Of a DNA stretch of 64,000 bases, positions 1-12,594 are shown piece by piece. Position 1 is the stretch's first letter; the number at the start of each line of letters is the position of its first letter. The DNA is taken from NCBI GenBank assembly GCA_019054805.1, contig JAHQIY010000008.1, forward strand, positions 3,395,501-3,459,500, in the 5' to 3' direction. Under the pieces are notes generated by a model, which saw only the letters and a program-made list of their open reading frames with translations, made no database searches and had not been told where the DNA came from. A program made the position numbers and the translations under genes. This DNA is from Brachionus manjavacas. Its lineage: Eukaryota; Rotifera; Eurotatoria; Ploima; Brachionidae.

Positions 1-3000
1 CTTTCAAATTCTAAATAATTCAATTAATTTAATATTACTTTTTTGTGGATACTTCTTTAAATTTTAAATGCCAATGGCAAAAGGAATTTTATTACTCAAA
101 GCCACATATTTTAAATATTAAATAAACTATTAAAAAAAAATAAATAAATTGAAGAAGTCATTGTTTAAAAGCAACACTTATTTAATTATTTATTTTGGTA
201 AATGAGGGGTACAATTATTTTTTTTAATTTTAAGAAAAAAAATTATCGAGATATTTTAATTAAAAATTTAATTCCACTTAAATTTACGTTAATTCATGAA
301 AAATCCCAAATGTGTGTAAGCAATGCTAAATTCTTATTTATTTATTTTTTAAATATTAATTTTTTTATTTCTTTATTTTTTGATAAAATTAAACGGATAA
401 AAAAAAATAGAACATTAAAATCGTTATTTCTAATAACAGATTTCATTATAAATTGATTATCATCTTGCCTTGGATTAAATTTACTCATCAAAATTCCTAA
501 ATAAAATGTCTTTATTTCTATTATTTTTTTTCAATAATTCAAAAATAATGAACCTAATTTCAGATATTGCCTTCAAATTTTCATGTAACAGGAACCAATC
601 TTGGGCAAAATTAGAAATATTTTTAAAAATACAATTTTAATTTTAGATATTTTCTGATTTTCTTTCAGTTAGAGTGCTATTAATATTACTTAAATATTGA
701 TTTTAGATATCATTAGCCAGTAAATTAGATGGTCTTTTTTTATAAAAAACGTCATTCCTCTTAAGAAAGGATTCTTGAGGAAATGAAAATGAAAACATAA
801 ACCAGAAGCATAGCAGAACACAAGAATTCTTACAAATTTCATATCCTAATGAGCTAATAAATTAGCTTTTTTATCGAAAATCTTGAATCTTGACTTCCGC
901 AATCAAAAAAAGTTGTTTTGATAATTGCTGCAAAAATTCGAAATAATTTAATTTTAATGAATAAAATAATTTCTTGTTTTTGTGATCATTTAAGAAAACA
1001 ACTCAGTCTAAGTAAAACAGAATTTTTTTTAATTCAGAACGCAATTTTTAATAATAATTATTCAACATATGTTTTATTGATATTTAGTCTGAGATCTTAT
1101 CTTTAAGCCATTTTTTTCAAATTCAAGCAAGTTTTAGTTCTAACTAAACGATCTTTTTTATCACTTTGATATTTTTTTGTTTATTCAAGTGCTTTTGACT
1201 TAATTTACAAGAAAATTAAATATTTAGTATAGGTAGAACCTTAATAATGATTAAAATTTTCTAAGTGAACATAAATTTCAATAGCTTTTAGAAATTTATT
1301 AAACAAAAATAACAATTTTTTAATTAATTTAATTATTTAATAGTTGAAAAGACTCTCAAGGTATTAAATTAGCTTTATTGAGTGCTCAGTCTTTTGAGAA
1401 ATTTTCGACAAAAAATAGCAGCTCTATTGAGATTTTACTAATTGTTTGTTTGGCCAAAGTAGTCTGTTCCTTTTAAAAAATTTATTGGTAGACATTATTA
1501 GAGATAAGAGAGAAAAAATGATGGGAAGGCTACCAAGAAAGAGTAGATTTAAAAAAAATATCTTGATAAGCAAAAATAATTAAAATAAATCAAATTTTGT
1601 ATATTCACAAAATCGCGATTTGACCGAATTATAAAAAGCTCTATTTTTGGCAAAAGTTTATCTAGGCAAACACTATTTTTTACTCGAGATGAGAGGGAAA
1701 AATTGGATAAAATTTCGCGCTAAATATTAATGTTAGGATACGCTCTGCTAAATTCAAAAGGCGGAAATAATTGTTTTTAATCAAGTAATTAGGAAAATGT
1801 GTGTAGCAAGTACGATTTTTAATCTTTGAATGAAATGGTTTTGCCAAGTAAAAATTGTAATTGCTAGCTAAATATTTGGTTTATCGATTTGTGTTCAGAA
1901 ATTCGATTAAAATAACTTCAGAGCTAAACAAAAAAATCATTAAAAAGATAATTTATATTTTTTTTATTTAATGTGATTTAAAAAAAAAGAAAAAGTGATG
2001 AATAATTTGCTAATTATTTCAAAGTTACTTATTTAAATTGAAAATCGTTTGTTCAGCTCAATTGATGTGAATCCATAAATCGTGTTTTGATCATATTTTT
2101 TGTTTTTATATCAACACAATAGAAACCATTTCTCCTAATGATAGTTGATAATTTTTTTAATTAAACTCAGTTTTAAACGAGGTTTTCTCATAAATATTTG
2201 AATTTTTTTTCAATTTTTAATTTATGGAAAAAATGTCAAAATGATTAGTGATCTTTTTTTGGCTTAAAATCACTCTAAACTTAAGTTCAGCTTGGATAAG
2301 TGGATTGGAGTAGTATTGTGGCACATATTGAAGCCTAATTAAAAATCAGCAAGATTTAGCCTTTACGATTTAATTTTAGAAAAAATTTTAAAGACGAATT
2401 TAATCTCAAAATATTAAGAGATTTTTCATGACGAATTTTACCACAAAACTTAATTTGCTTTAACAATATTACATTATCAAGCGGATAGCTAGTCTTTCCT
2501 TGGTAACAGTTGATTCAAATTTGTTTTTTTTAATGCTAGCCAAAATTTTATTGTACCATGGAAACTCCAAAGTCAAATTTTTTTATTCAAGTTTTATTTT
2601 TAAGATAAAATTTACAATTTTTATCACAATGCTAAGTGAATAGACTCTTAAATTTTTGAAATATTTTTCTCGATGAAAATTTTTCAAATTATCAAAAAAG
2701 CTTACTAGAGTTTAATTTAGGCTCATTTTTTGAACAAAATCTATTTAGCTAAGACTAAAAAGAATTCTATTTTTCTTGTTAAGTTCTCAAATTATCGAAT
2801 TTTTATAATTGCTTTTATTTTTACTCCGAAAAATCCAGGTTCCTAAGAATTCGATCAATATCGAATAAACATTTCTTGGTGACGGCTCACATTGAAAGCA
2901 AAAGCAAATGTATTTCAAATGGTGTGCTCATTTCTAGACAAAAATATGGGACTGAATTTCAGAATATTAAATTAGAAAAAAAAGATTTTTTTTTCGAAAT

Positions 3001-6000
3001 AATTCACAACAAATTGCCTTGAGTTGAATCAACTGGAGGCGAGTTGGATATAATTATTTAGAATTTTTGATTATTATTATCAGGTGTCAAAAAAAAATAT
3101 TCAAAAATAAGTCTCGCAAGAATGACGTATATATGGATTTTTAGATATCGTATATGACGTATTACCCATTCCTACACAGCTTCCTTCTAGATTAAATGAA
3201 ATTAGTTCGCAATTGTCTTTTTTTAATAATTTCTCTTTAAAGATTTATGACAAAAAGATGAAAAATAAATAAATTCTTTTAATAGAAAGAATTTTTTTTA
3301 AAAAAGGGTCAATTAAATAATGAAAATTTAAAATAATAAGGATTTAAATAAAAATGCAATACAAGAAGAAGAGATTTTCAATCGAATGAAGGTAAATGCT
3401 GCGAGTTGACTGCCTCATAGATGGGATAGTTATGCTAATAACATTTTAATTGGGGAAATATTCCAAGGATCAATTTTAGCTCTTTATCATAAAATATTTT
3501 AAAACTAGCTGTTTAAGATTTCATAATTTTACATTACGGTGAAGAATACTTAAAATTAAAATATTCTTTTCTCATAAAAATCAATTATCTTCTTTTATTT
3601 ATTATTGAAAATTCCAAGGCCTGAAAAATTAATTTTTGATCAAAGTAACGCTAAAAAACTTTTACCATTTTAATTTAAAAAAAAATTCCTACTGAATCGT
3701 TCGATCCAGGTTTTCTTGAGTTCTAGAGAGTAAAATTTTTTGTTGTGTTTTTTAAGTAAGACTTTTTTATAATTTCCAAATTTTGGTTACCTTAATAACC
3801 ATTTTTAAATTAAAAAGGTACCGTTAACTAAATAACTCATATGATAATTATCGAAGACTTAAATTTTTTTATTTGTAAGCTAAAGTGGGAGAGAAATTAT
3901 TTTAATTTTTTAAAGAATTTTTTTAAAATAAAATCAAAATGAAAAAAACCGGGATCAACTGATTCCGGAGACTTTTTCAGCAACAAAATTAAATGCAGAG
4001 TAGACTAAGTATTGTACATAGAATGTTTAGGGCGGCATTATTTGCCTATTAAATTATTTTTTTATTAAAATATCTTTTTAACAGGTGCGAAAGGTTCTGA
4101 AAGTAATTTGCCAATTTTAAGTTTGATTCTCTGTATCAATTACAGAAAATACATAACCGGAAGGATATTTCCAGAGTGGAGACCAAGTTAAGCTAGGTTT
4201 AAATTTAAATTCTATAAGAATTATAATTTATTGACGCAACATTAACAAAATATGCTCATGAAAAAATTATACATGAATTTTTCAAAACTTAAATGTCGTC
4301 AAATCCTGCTATTTCAGATGTGTAGGTGTTAGTATAAATGAAAAAAAAGAGAACTAATTATAATTGCTTTAAGTTAAATGGGGATTTATTTCTCCATTTT
4401 TACTTGCTAAGTTTGGCTGAACAAAATTTTAATATACTTAACTAATAATTAAATTTCGACATGACGCAAACAAAATCTGAGAATTTTTTTTTAACTAAAA
4501 AAGGCGTTTATCAGAAATATTGAATATCCTATTGGAATAAAATAAATTATCTTCATAGGTTTATGTCGCACTCAACATGTTGAGAATCAAAATATTCAAT
4601 TTTTTTTCTCACTTGACATTTTAGTTACTTTTGCGGAAATGCATGTTTAAGGTAATTGGAATTTTGACTTAAGAGGCGACTTACCAAATTTATGCATTCT
4701 TTTAGCAAAGTTTGTTTTGATTTTAATTAAATTTTAGCAATTTTAGAATAGACCCGAATCCTTTAGTTGCTATTTTTCGCTTCAAGTGGCATATCTTTAA
4801 TTACAAAAATAAACATGCCTTTCTCCAGAGCCCCTAGCTCTCACTCCATTATGGGATATGCTGCTCATTACTCATTGAGTCTACATCTACATTTTTATGT
4901 GCCAAAGATTTTCAATGAAATTAATAATAGATTAGGTGAATGTTTAATTAGAAAGATAAGGTGAAGCAAAAAGCATCAGAAAGAAATTTTCCTATAAATA
5001 TGCATGGATTCAAAATCGATCGAAATTCCGTTTCAAGATATGACATTTTTTAACTAATAATTAAATCATTAATTCCTGAATGCAAAATTCTCTAAAGATT
5101 GCTCCATCACTCATTCTTCATTTTACATCTTCCTAATTCTCGCATGATTTTTTAACTCTTCCATGCTCAAACAAAACTTAAAATTTATTCTAATAGTTTT
5201 TTTTTTACCTGAAATCAAATCAACAGTACTTCTATGAGTAATATTTAGACTAGACTGTAGTTAGTTAAAAAAATTTAGGTATTTTTTTTAATTTCAAAAA
5301 TAGATGTTATGTTATTTAGAATTTTTTTTAAATTGATTTTTTGACAAAATAAAGTTTATGACCAAAATTTAATGATCATCAGCCAAAAATATAGCTTAAA
5401 AAAAGGTTTTAATTATTTTTGATTGGAAAATTTTTTTGTAAGCAGAATTAGGTATAACACTTGGTAATGGTAAAACACGGTTTGTTTAACATGAAAATGT
5501 GTCCGTGCTTTTAAATAATTAGAAATTGATTAGAACCTTTATTTATTAGCAATTTTTGATTGTGATCTTTAAAATATGATCATAAACTTCTAATTAATTG
5601 ACAAAATTTTAATTTGATTTTGAAAAAAAAAGAATTTTTTTTCTCTCTTTGAATAAAATCTACATCAATTGATTTTTTTATATTTCGTAATTCGAATGCA
5701 TTCAAATAAATTATGATTATTCTTGCAATTGAGAGAAATGTCAAAAAAATTTCTTTTCAAAGATTAGAAAAAGAATACTTTTGATTATTTTAAATATTGT
5801 TTCAAAAATAAAAAAAATTTCTGTCAGTTCATAGAAGAAATAAATTGAATTGAGCTTAAGATTCAAATTCAAATTGGTTATCTTCCAATTAGAAAAAAAA
5901 GTCTTAGCACATTTTTTTCTCATAAAAGATTATTTATTTTTAGAAATACAAACTATTTTAAAACAGGTTTCACTTTCAAGTCAACAGTGTGGGGCGAACA

Positions 6001-7268
6001 CGGATTACGACGCAGGTATTTACATGCGGATTTTTCGATCCAAAATTAAGTTTGGCAACTAAGCTAGAGACCTGGATGGATCTAGGTGTGCCGCTATAAA
6101 TTAATCCTCCAAAAAAATATATCTTTTTGAAAAAAAATCAGCACCAGGAGTTCATCATTTTTATCTATGCATAATTTTAATTAAACATTTAAAATTATTT
6201 TTGAAACAATATTCTTAGCCACATTAAACTTTTCTCGTAATCATGTGTTCAAATTCAGAGCCAACAATTAGAAACTTGATATTAAGAGAAAGAGAGAGAG
6301 AGAAAGAGAGAAAGTGTGTGTGTGTGTGTGCCTGTGGAAAAAGCAAGAGACTTAAAAGTCTAGTTTATTCGCCCATATGCATGTATACCCAGGACATATT
6401 TAATTTGGTTTAAATTGGCTTAAAAGTGACTACCAAAAGCATGATAGAGAAATAAACACTAGCAAAACGCCTTATTTGTTTCATCCAAACTTAGTGCAAT
6501 TTTCTTTCTTTTTTCTTACATATTTACTTAAAACTTATTGCGTATTAATTTTCAATGCAAAATTTAACAAATTTTTCAAAAAAGTTTTAAAATTAAGACT
6601 AATGTTAAACCAATTTAAGTTGGTCGCTTTTGTGTATGAAGTCAAAATGTTTTAAAGCTTGGTTTATGCTTGAAAAATTTTTTTTTTCTCCTCAAACCAA
6701 AGGTGCTGTAGATTGGCACCTTGATTTGATTTTAATTTTAGACAAGAGCAATTTTTTATTCACACCCGGTCGATTCGGGGTTCGATGGGTTCAGTTCAGG
6801 TTTTAAAATTTAAGAAAAGTGGTGAACATTGGAGAAAATAAAAGAGTTATAAAAAGTTTGGTCAAAAATTTGCTCCCATTTATTTTATCTAATCTATTAT
6901 ATCACAATTTTTGAGTTGCATAACAATGATACATGAAAAATTCACTAGTTAACCTGTTTAGGCCTGACTATAGAAAATGTGCAAGATCTTTGGGGAAAAA
7001 ATGGCAAATATTTGCTCTACAGTAATCCAATATTTATTGACTAGGCTTTTGAATTAAAGGGATTCGATTTTAAAGCCATCGTTTGACAGTGATAAAAGCG
7101 GGTTCAAAATTCGCTGCACACCTTTAGCTAAAGAGCTTTCAAAGTCCTTAGCTTATGCAATCACTCTCGTTGCCAATTTATCCTAATTTCTCAATGACAT
7201 GCAATCTAAAAATTTAATAAAATTAGAAAAAAAACTTTTCTTTTTAAATTTATTTTATTTTAATTTTA
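1..7268. other. Non-coding AT-rich stretch
   Basis: No convincing gene is visible. The open frames here are short, rich in Phe/Lys/Asn/Ile and have no recognisable family features, as expected by chance at this composition. A microsatellite lies at 6287-6330. A somewhat GC-richer patch at about 5975-6100 stands out by composition but shows no long frame or known family. The last 60 bases before 7269 are pyrimidine-rich and end in an acceptor-like TTTTAG. Confidence 0.6.
6287..6330. repeat. (GA)n(GT)n microsatellite
   Basis: An interrupted run of GA dinucleotides passes directly into a pure run of GT dinucleotides. It is a simple compound microsatellite in intergenic DNA. Confidence 0.95.
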
Positions 7269-7269
7269 G
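7249..7269 (+). promoter_or_regulatory. Splice-acceptor-like tract just before the TENT5 start
   Basis: A T-rich tract ends in TTTTAG at 7264-7269 and leaves only five bases to the ATG. An acceptor this close to a start suggests either a 5' UTR intron or addition of a spliced leader. This is inferred from sequence only. Confidence 0.5.
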
Positions 7270-7274
7270 ATAAG

Positions 7275-9281
7275 ATGATCAAAAATAATGGTGATCAAGA
7301 ATCTAGCCTGACCGAGAGCCTGTCAAGTGAGTGTGCGATTGATCCTCGCTACGGTGTGCTCAATTGGGACCAAGTGAACAAGCTGGACACATTGCTCAGT
7401 GAAACCATACCGATTCACGGTAGAGGAAACTATCCGACCCTCCAAGTCAAACTAAAAGACTTCATTCGCACATTGAACAAAAATTTGCTTGACAAACGCA
7501 TCAACCTTAAGGACATTCGGATAAACGGTGGCGTGGCCAGCTTTGTTCTTGCCCAAGACAATCTGTTCGAGTATTCGGACATAGACATCATATTCACATG
7601 CGATTTGCTTAATTTGGTCGGCGAGACCGACAGCCATCTAAGTCCGGACCTGAGGTTCTCAAACATTTGTGATCTAATTAAGGAAACTGTTTTTGACTGC
7701 CTGAACGAGTACATACCTGCGGGCGACTGTTCGGCCTACAAAGATAAGCTCACTTGGATGAATCTGAAGGAGGCCTATGTGAAAAAAATGGTCAAGGTGT
7801 ATGAGCCGAATTCGGCGTGTGTGTCCAGTCAAAATTGTGAGGAGTCACGCGAATCTTGCCAATCGCTGTCTCGCTGGTCCCTAATATCGCTGTTCAACAA
7901 CCAAGGCCAAAACATAGAGCTCAAGTTTGTGGACAAAATGAAGCGCCAATTCCAGTTTAGTGTAGACGCATTTCAGATACACTTGAATTCGTTGCTGAAG
8001 TACTACGATTGCCAAGACTGTGTTGCCGAGTGCTCGGGTGCATCCATGAGCCAAAATGTGTTTCCGAGTGTGCGCGCCGAGTCCTTGTACGGCAATTTTG
8101 CCCAAGCCAAGCACCATCTAGACCACAAGTTAATAGCCACCAGGCGGCCCGAGGAAATAGTCGGCGGGGGTCTTCTCAAATACTGCAATTTGCTCATCCG
8201 CGGCTTCAAGCCAGAGTGCGAAACAAGCAAAATGAACTCGCTGGAAAAGTACATGTGCTCAAGGTTTTTCATTGACTTTAGTGACATCAAGGAACAAGAG
8301 CACAAGTTGAGCTCTTATCTGGACTCCCATTTTCAGAACGATTCCAAAATGTGCATTGTCTATCTGAAACAACTCTTTCAAGTGGTGAACACGAGCACTG
8401 TTTGTCTGATGGGCCACGAGCGAAAGCAAACCCTGAATCTCATCGAACAATTGGAGAAGAAATTCAGCAACGCCGAGTTCTATTTGGATGAAGATGATGG
8501 CAGGTTGTTTAGCAGCAGCAGCTCGGAGGTGGACTCGACAGAGGGCTGTGCCAGACATGGACCCAACAGGACCAGAAACAAAGGCCTCAATGACAACAAT
8601 CAAGGCAAAAAGAGTTTCAATCAAAATAGGAAAAATTACCAGCAAGCTCAGGACAACAGACGCGCCTATGCCCATGAGTGCCAGAATTTTTTCTACAACC
8701 CTTACGGTTTTTATCCGGCACACTTTTCTTTTAGCTACATGCCCGATGTGGTCCGAGTGGAGCTCGAAGATGACGAGTCATTCAACAAACTCACTGCTTC
8801 ATCTTCGACCATTTCTTCTTCTCTCTCTTCTGCTTCTACTTCCGCGTCTCCATCACCGCCACCCTATCAGCCCTACCTGATACCCATACCTGTTGCCGAG
8901 GACAAAAAGCTGACCAGCTCGAGCTCTGTTTGCTCGTTCAGCTCCACATCGTCGTCTTCATCAATAGTTTCGTCGCTGGACCCTTCACCGTCGCCATCGC
9001 CACCCCTGATCAATTACCAAGACGAGAATGAAAATGAAAAATCGAACGAAAAAAAAACCAAAAACAAATCACAACAGTCGCGTACCCTTTGTTGTAAATT
9101 GTCAGCCTCGTCTAATACAACGCCCTTTATAGAAGTGTTCGAGAATTTTTTTTGTCCGCCAGTGCTGCCTATTTACTACGACTCGGTGTATATAAATCAG
9201 CATCAGCAAGCGCCCGTGACCAAACATCACTTCTATTCAGCGCCAAATATTATAACTCGAGTCATGCCATCTAATTACTGA
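7275..9281 (+). CDS. TENT5: TENT5/FAM46 non-canonical poly(A) polymerase
   Basis: A single 668-residue frame. Members of this family add adenosines to mRNA 3' ends, often mRNAs for secreted proteins. The nucleotidyltransferase signature is clear: the NGG helix-turn at residues 84-86, the DID metal-binding pair (D102, D104), and the ELKFVD strand at 215-220 carrying the expected third-acidic-residue region. The family segments RWSLISL (200-206), SRFFIDF and CLMGHERKQTLNLI also match. Vertebrate proteins are about 390-450 residues. The excess here is a C-terminal tail of about 240 residues, rich in Ser, Pro, Asn and Lys and probably disordered, plus a Cys/Ser insert near 180-198. The start follows an acceptor-like TTTTAG by five bases, so a 5' UTR intron or trans-splicing is likely. 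The coding region is GC-richer than its surroundings. The last 55 bases, from within the final codons into the 3' UTR, recur at 12034-12088. Confidence 0.95.
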   Translation: MIKNNGDQESSLTESLSSECAIDPRYGVLNWDQVNKLDTLLSETIPIHGRGNYPTLQVKLKDFIRTLNKNLLDKRINLKDIRINGGVASFVLAQDNLFEYSDIDIIFTCDLLNLVGETDSHLSPDLRFSNICDLIKETVFDCLNEYIPAGDCSAYKDKLTWMNLKEAYVKKMVKVYEPNSACVSSQNCEESRESCQSLSRWSLISLFNNQGQNIELKFVDKMKRQFQFSVDAFQIHLNSLLKYYDCQDCVAECSGASMSQNVFPSVRAESLYGNFAQAKHHLDHKLIATRRPEEIVGGGLLKYCNLLIRGFKPECETSKMNSLEKYMCSRFFIDFSDIKEQEHKLSSYLDSHFQNDSKMCIVYLKQLFQVVNTSTVCLMGHERKQTLNLIEQLEKKFSNAEFYLDEDDGRLFSSSSSEVDSTEGCARHGPNRTRNKGLNDNNQGKKSFNQNRKNYQQAQDNRRAYAHECQNFFYNPYGFYPAHFSFSYMPDVVRVELEDDESFNKLTASSSTISSSLSSASTSASPSPPPYQPYLIPIPVAEDKKLTSSSSVCSFSSTSSSSSIVSSLDPSPSPSPPLINYQDENENEKSNEKKTKNKSQQSRTLCCKLSASSNTTPFIEVFENFFCPPVLPIYYDSVYINQHQQAPVTKHHFYSAPNIITRVMPSNY

Positions 9282-11398
9282 TCAATTTATTTTTCAAAAG
9301 TTTTTAGTCCTTATTTTTTTTTTGGGAAACAAAGCAAAAAACTTTTTTAAAACAATTATCTGATATTTTTTTCTACTTCTTTTAATGTTAATTGTATATT
9401 TTTCTTTTTACTTTTTTTTGGCAAAAGTGAATCTTCCAAGGTAGAGAAAAAACTTAAAAATTTTATAATTTTTATTCAAAAAATGTAAAATAAAGCAAAA
9501 AAAAATTCTAAGCAAAAAAAAGAGTTCTTAAAGCAATAATTTGGAAGTATTTTGAGTTATAAGCGAGTGATAGTGATTAGACATGACTTGATGATGCAGG
9601 TGAAGAAGCGAAGCATTTTTAGTGATGGCACAAAATTCAAACAAACAAAACCAAAAATTTAACTTATAATGTTTTCCAAAGCCAAAGACTGGTTTTTACA
9701 TGAATTTTGTATTTTTTTTATTCATTTTTATTTTTATTTATTCTTAAAACTGTTTGTCTATCAAACCATTTTTGTTATCATATCAAGGCAGCGTTGAGTT
9801 CGAAAAAAGCTAGGAATGAAATTTTTTTTCGAGTGTTTTTTTTTTCAAAAAAAAAATAGTAAAAGCAAAACTTGTGATAAAAAATTGATATACTGTTAGA
9901 TGTATAGATTTTTAGTGATGATTTAAGTTGATGCTTTTCGGTGTTCCTAGCTTATTTCGTATAATGATTAATAATTGTCTTTTTTAAGACTTTTTACGGC
10001 TGGTTTGAAATTTGGCCAAGCAAAACATTTTATCTCATTCTTAACTTAAATTGTAAATACTTTTTAGAGCACTTTTCTATTATTTGTTCTCAAACAAAAA
10101 AAAAAGCTAAAGCACACAAAATAAAACAAAAAACATTAGACTTGACTTTTTTTAATTTGACTATAAAGAAATTTTAATTTTTTTAAAAACTTAATAAAAA
10201 AATTAATAATAAAGTCTTAGATATATTTTGAATTTTTTACTTTTGCCCTCAAAATTTAATGGAAATTGTCTTCAAATTTAATTCGAAATAAAAGCTAAAA
10301 TTCTAATAGAGATTATAAAGTTTAAATAATTCATTAAGATTTGCTGATAAATTATCTTTTCCCATAAATAGAAAAATGTGATGATCTATTTTTAAATAAA
10401 ATTCACATGATCATCTTATAGAAAAATATAAACCACAAAACTTTACTTCTCCAATAAGCAACGTTAATTGCTCCAACAAAACTGGTTATTTCAATCATTA
10501 CTTGTCACAGATCCCTCTTTTGACTCAGTTTTATTTAGCAGCTGATTTCTTAGTTAATTCTATTGATCTATTGTATTAAAAAATAAGTCTAATAAAATTA
10601 AATATTAAATTCTTAATTAAGTTGAAATCAAACTTCGACTATTCTAAATTTTGCGCGGAGGAATCAAGTTTTTTTATGAATAGCCTGTTCCTTTAAGTTA
10701 GTTGGATATTTATACTACTTTTTTAAATTAATAGATAGTCTATTATAATTCTAAAATTGAAAAAAAGAAATGAAAATCTATCTAAATTTAGTACAAAAAA
10801 TTTGTATTCTAGAAAAAAATCTAAAATTTCCTTAATTATAATATTCTTTTCCATTTATTTCTTTCATATTCCTTTTTGAAACGTGTTCCATAAATCATCT
10901 CCTCTATTAAGTTTGCACTGTAATTATGACTTACTATAGCTTTTTAATTTTCTTGACATTTAAATACTTTTAAATTTAAATAGTACTAAATCATTTTATT
11001 AAATTAATTTTCATTTTCACTTTTTCTCCTCTCAATTAAAAACTTAATGGTTTTTTTACCGTTCTCATAAATCAAATTTCTCAGTTCAGCGATCAGTTTT
11101 CCAGCTCTTTGCTGCTTTATTATAATAAAACAACAATCTACCAAAATGGTAAACTCTAATAAAGGGGGAATAAAAATGATGCTATTTCTTTTTTTCAATT
11201 TAAAATTTGAAAAAAATCACCTCAAAATACATCACCTCTTCAGGTTATTGACTTTTTTTGCTTTAAAACGAGTTATTTAAATCTGTTTAATAATTATTCA
11301 AATTTATTTAAAAAAAAATAAAAAATCAATAGAATAAGTATGCAGTATCGATTTGCTATGATAATTTTTTCTTCGTAATTTCGTGAAATAGCGTAGTC
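9282..11398. other. TENT5 3' UTR and AT-rich intergenic DNA
   Basis: AATAAA-type signals follow the TENT5 stop, for example near 9488, so polyadenylation probably occurs within a few hundred bases. The rest is AT-rich with no supported gene. The open frame at 11004-11198 (minus) has no family features. Confidence 0.6.
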
Positions 11399-11715
11399 AA
11401 TTTACGAAAAATTACAGGTTTCTGCAGGTTCCAAAAAAGATCTGAATTCATCGTTGTTTTAAGAAGCTATGAATTTTTTTTAGAAATTAAACTAAAGAAA
11501 AAGTTCCATAATAACCTCATCGCATTTTATCAAAAGAAAGAAAGACAATCATGTCTACATTCCTTTTAAAAGTAATTTTAAAAGTTTTTAGAATTTTTTA
11601 AAATTTTTTATTTGAAATTCTTGAAAAAATTGGAAATTAAAATTTTCAAAAAAATTAATAATGTAATTATTCAAAAAAAATCTAAAATATAGCCATCTGT
11701 AATTTTTCGTAAATT
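11399..11715. repeat. Foldback/MITE-like element, 19-bp inverted ends
   Basis: The 19 bases at 11399-11417 are repeated exactly in inverted orientation at 11697-11715, enclosing about 280 bp of non-coding AT-rich DNA. This fits a small non-autonomous DNA element. No transposase is visible and target duplications were not resolved. Confidence 0.55.
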
Positions 11716-12033
11716 AGCAAAAATAAAAAACATTGTTTATCGTTGAAGGCCCTCTTATTCGAAGAATTTTAGCCCAAAGGCAAAAAATAAGTAAATTTTA
11801 AAATTTAAATTTAATAAAAATTTAAGAATGATAATAAAGTTTGATAGAAATTAGAGTGTTATTTGGATATTTTCATTAAATTTCTCAATTCACATTTACA
11901 TTTTTTATTAGCAGTAATATTTCAATAAATTATAAAGATATTTTAAGATCTAAATCGATCCAAAAAGTAAAAAGAAAAAATTCAAAATTTTCTTGTCTAA
12001 TATTTCTATCAAATTTTATCATTTTTCTTGCAG

Positions 12034-12088
12034 AAATATTATAACTCGAGTCATGCCATCTAATTACTGATCAATTTATTTTTCAAAA
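12034..12088 (+). repeat. Perfect copy of the TENT5 gene end
   Basis: These 55 bases are identical to 9245-9299, which cover the last codons, the stop and the start of the 3' UTR of the TENT5 gene. The copy is preceded directly by a pyrimidine-rich tract ending in TTGCAG (12028-12033), a good splice acceptor. It could be an alternative terminal exon encoding the same last residues, or a segmental duplication with an acceptor there by chance. No GT lies at the matching junction in the first copy, so a simple intron-retention explanation does not work. Confidence 0.8.
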
Positions 12089-12129
12089 TTCAATTAATTT
12101 AAAATTATAAAAATTCAATAAAAAAAAAT

Positions 12130-12590
12130 TATTTATGCATTTTTGCGGTGTGTTGCTTTACACCACGCTCATTTTACATTAATTTCCCCGCACTCCCGAC
12201 AAGCTATTGGGTTTTTATGTTTGCTAAGAACTTTTTTTACAGCAGACGGTGTCGCTTCAGAAGCAATTGGAGCTTCTAATGCAATTTTTGAAAACTTTTG
12301 TAATTTTTTTTGTTGGATTTATACTAAGCTTGCAAATGGCTGCACTTACCTCTTCAAAATCTGATTCACAATTTTCTTCATGATTTTATTATATTTGCAA
12401 TTATTTTATTATATTTACAATTTAATTTTATTTAGCTTAAAAGAAATTTATGTGACCAATTGCAAAATATTCGTGACTAAATGTTTATTTAGGTGACCAG
12501 GTTAAATTATTTATAAACATTTTACCAAATAAATAATATTTCCTGGTCACATATTAGGTGACCAAATGATCACATAACAGGCAAGATCAG
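12130..12590 (-). pseudogene. Decayed transposon-like segment with GTGACCA repeats
   Basis: The minus strand shows broken coding traces: an acidic piece reading like SDFEEVSAAICKL, then further down a CRECGEINVK piece with a possible zinc-binding Cys pair, interrupted by stops. Next to it GTGACCA recurs at about 12452, 12493 and 12558. One copy pairs with CCTGGTCAC at 12542-12550 to form a 9-bp stem with 12493-12501. Repeated subterminal motifs of this kind are typical of DNA-transposon ends. The family is not identified. Confidence 0.4.
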
Positions 12591-12594
12591 AATA

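Noticed and set aside
202-1106. Open frames of 84 and 62 codons near the window start
   Set aside because: Composition is almost only Phe, Ile, Lys, Asn and Leu from AT-rich DNA, with no motif, no splice context and no GC rise as in real genes here.
4767-4964. 65-codon frame with more mixed composition
   Set aside because: Too short, without family features or neighbouring exon signals.
6701-6790. Hairpin AAGGTGC/GCACCTT and a nearby GGTTCGATGG resembling a tRNA T-arm
   Set aside because: The rest of a cloverleaf cannot be built around it, so it is not a tRNA.
8009-8723. Open frames on both strands inside the TENT5 gene
   Set aside because: They overlap a strongly supported coding frame and arise from its GC-richer codons.
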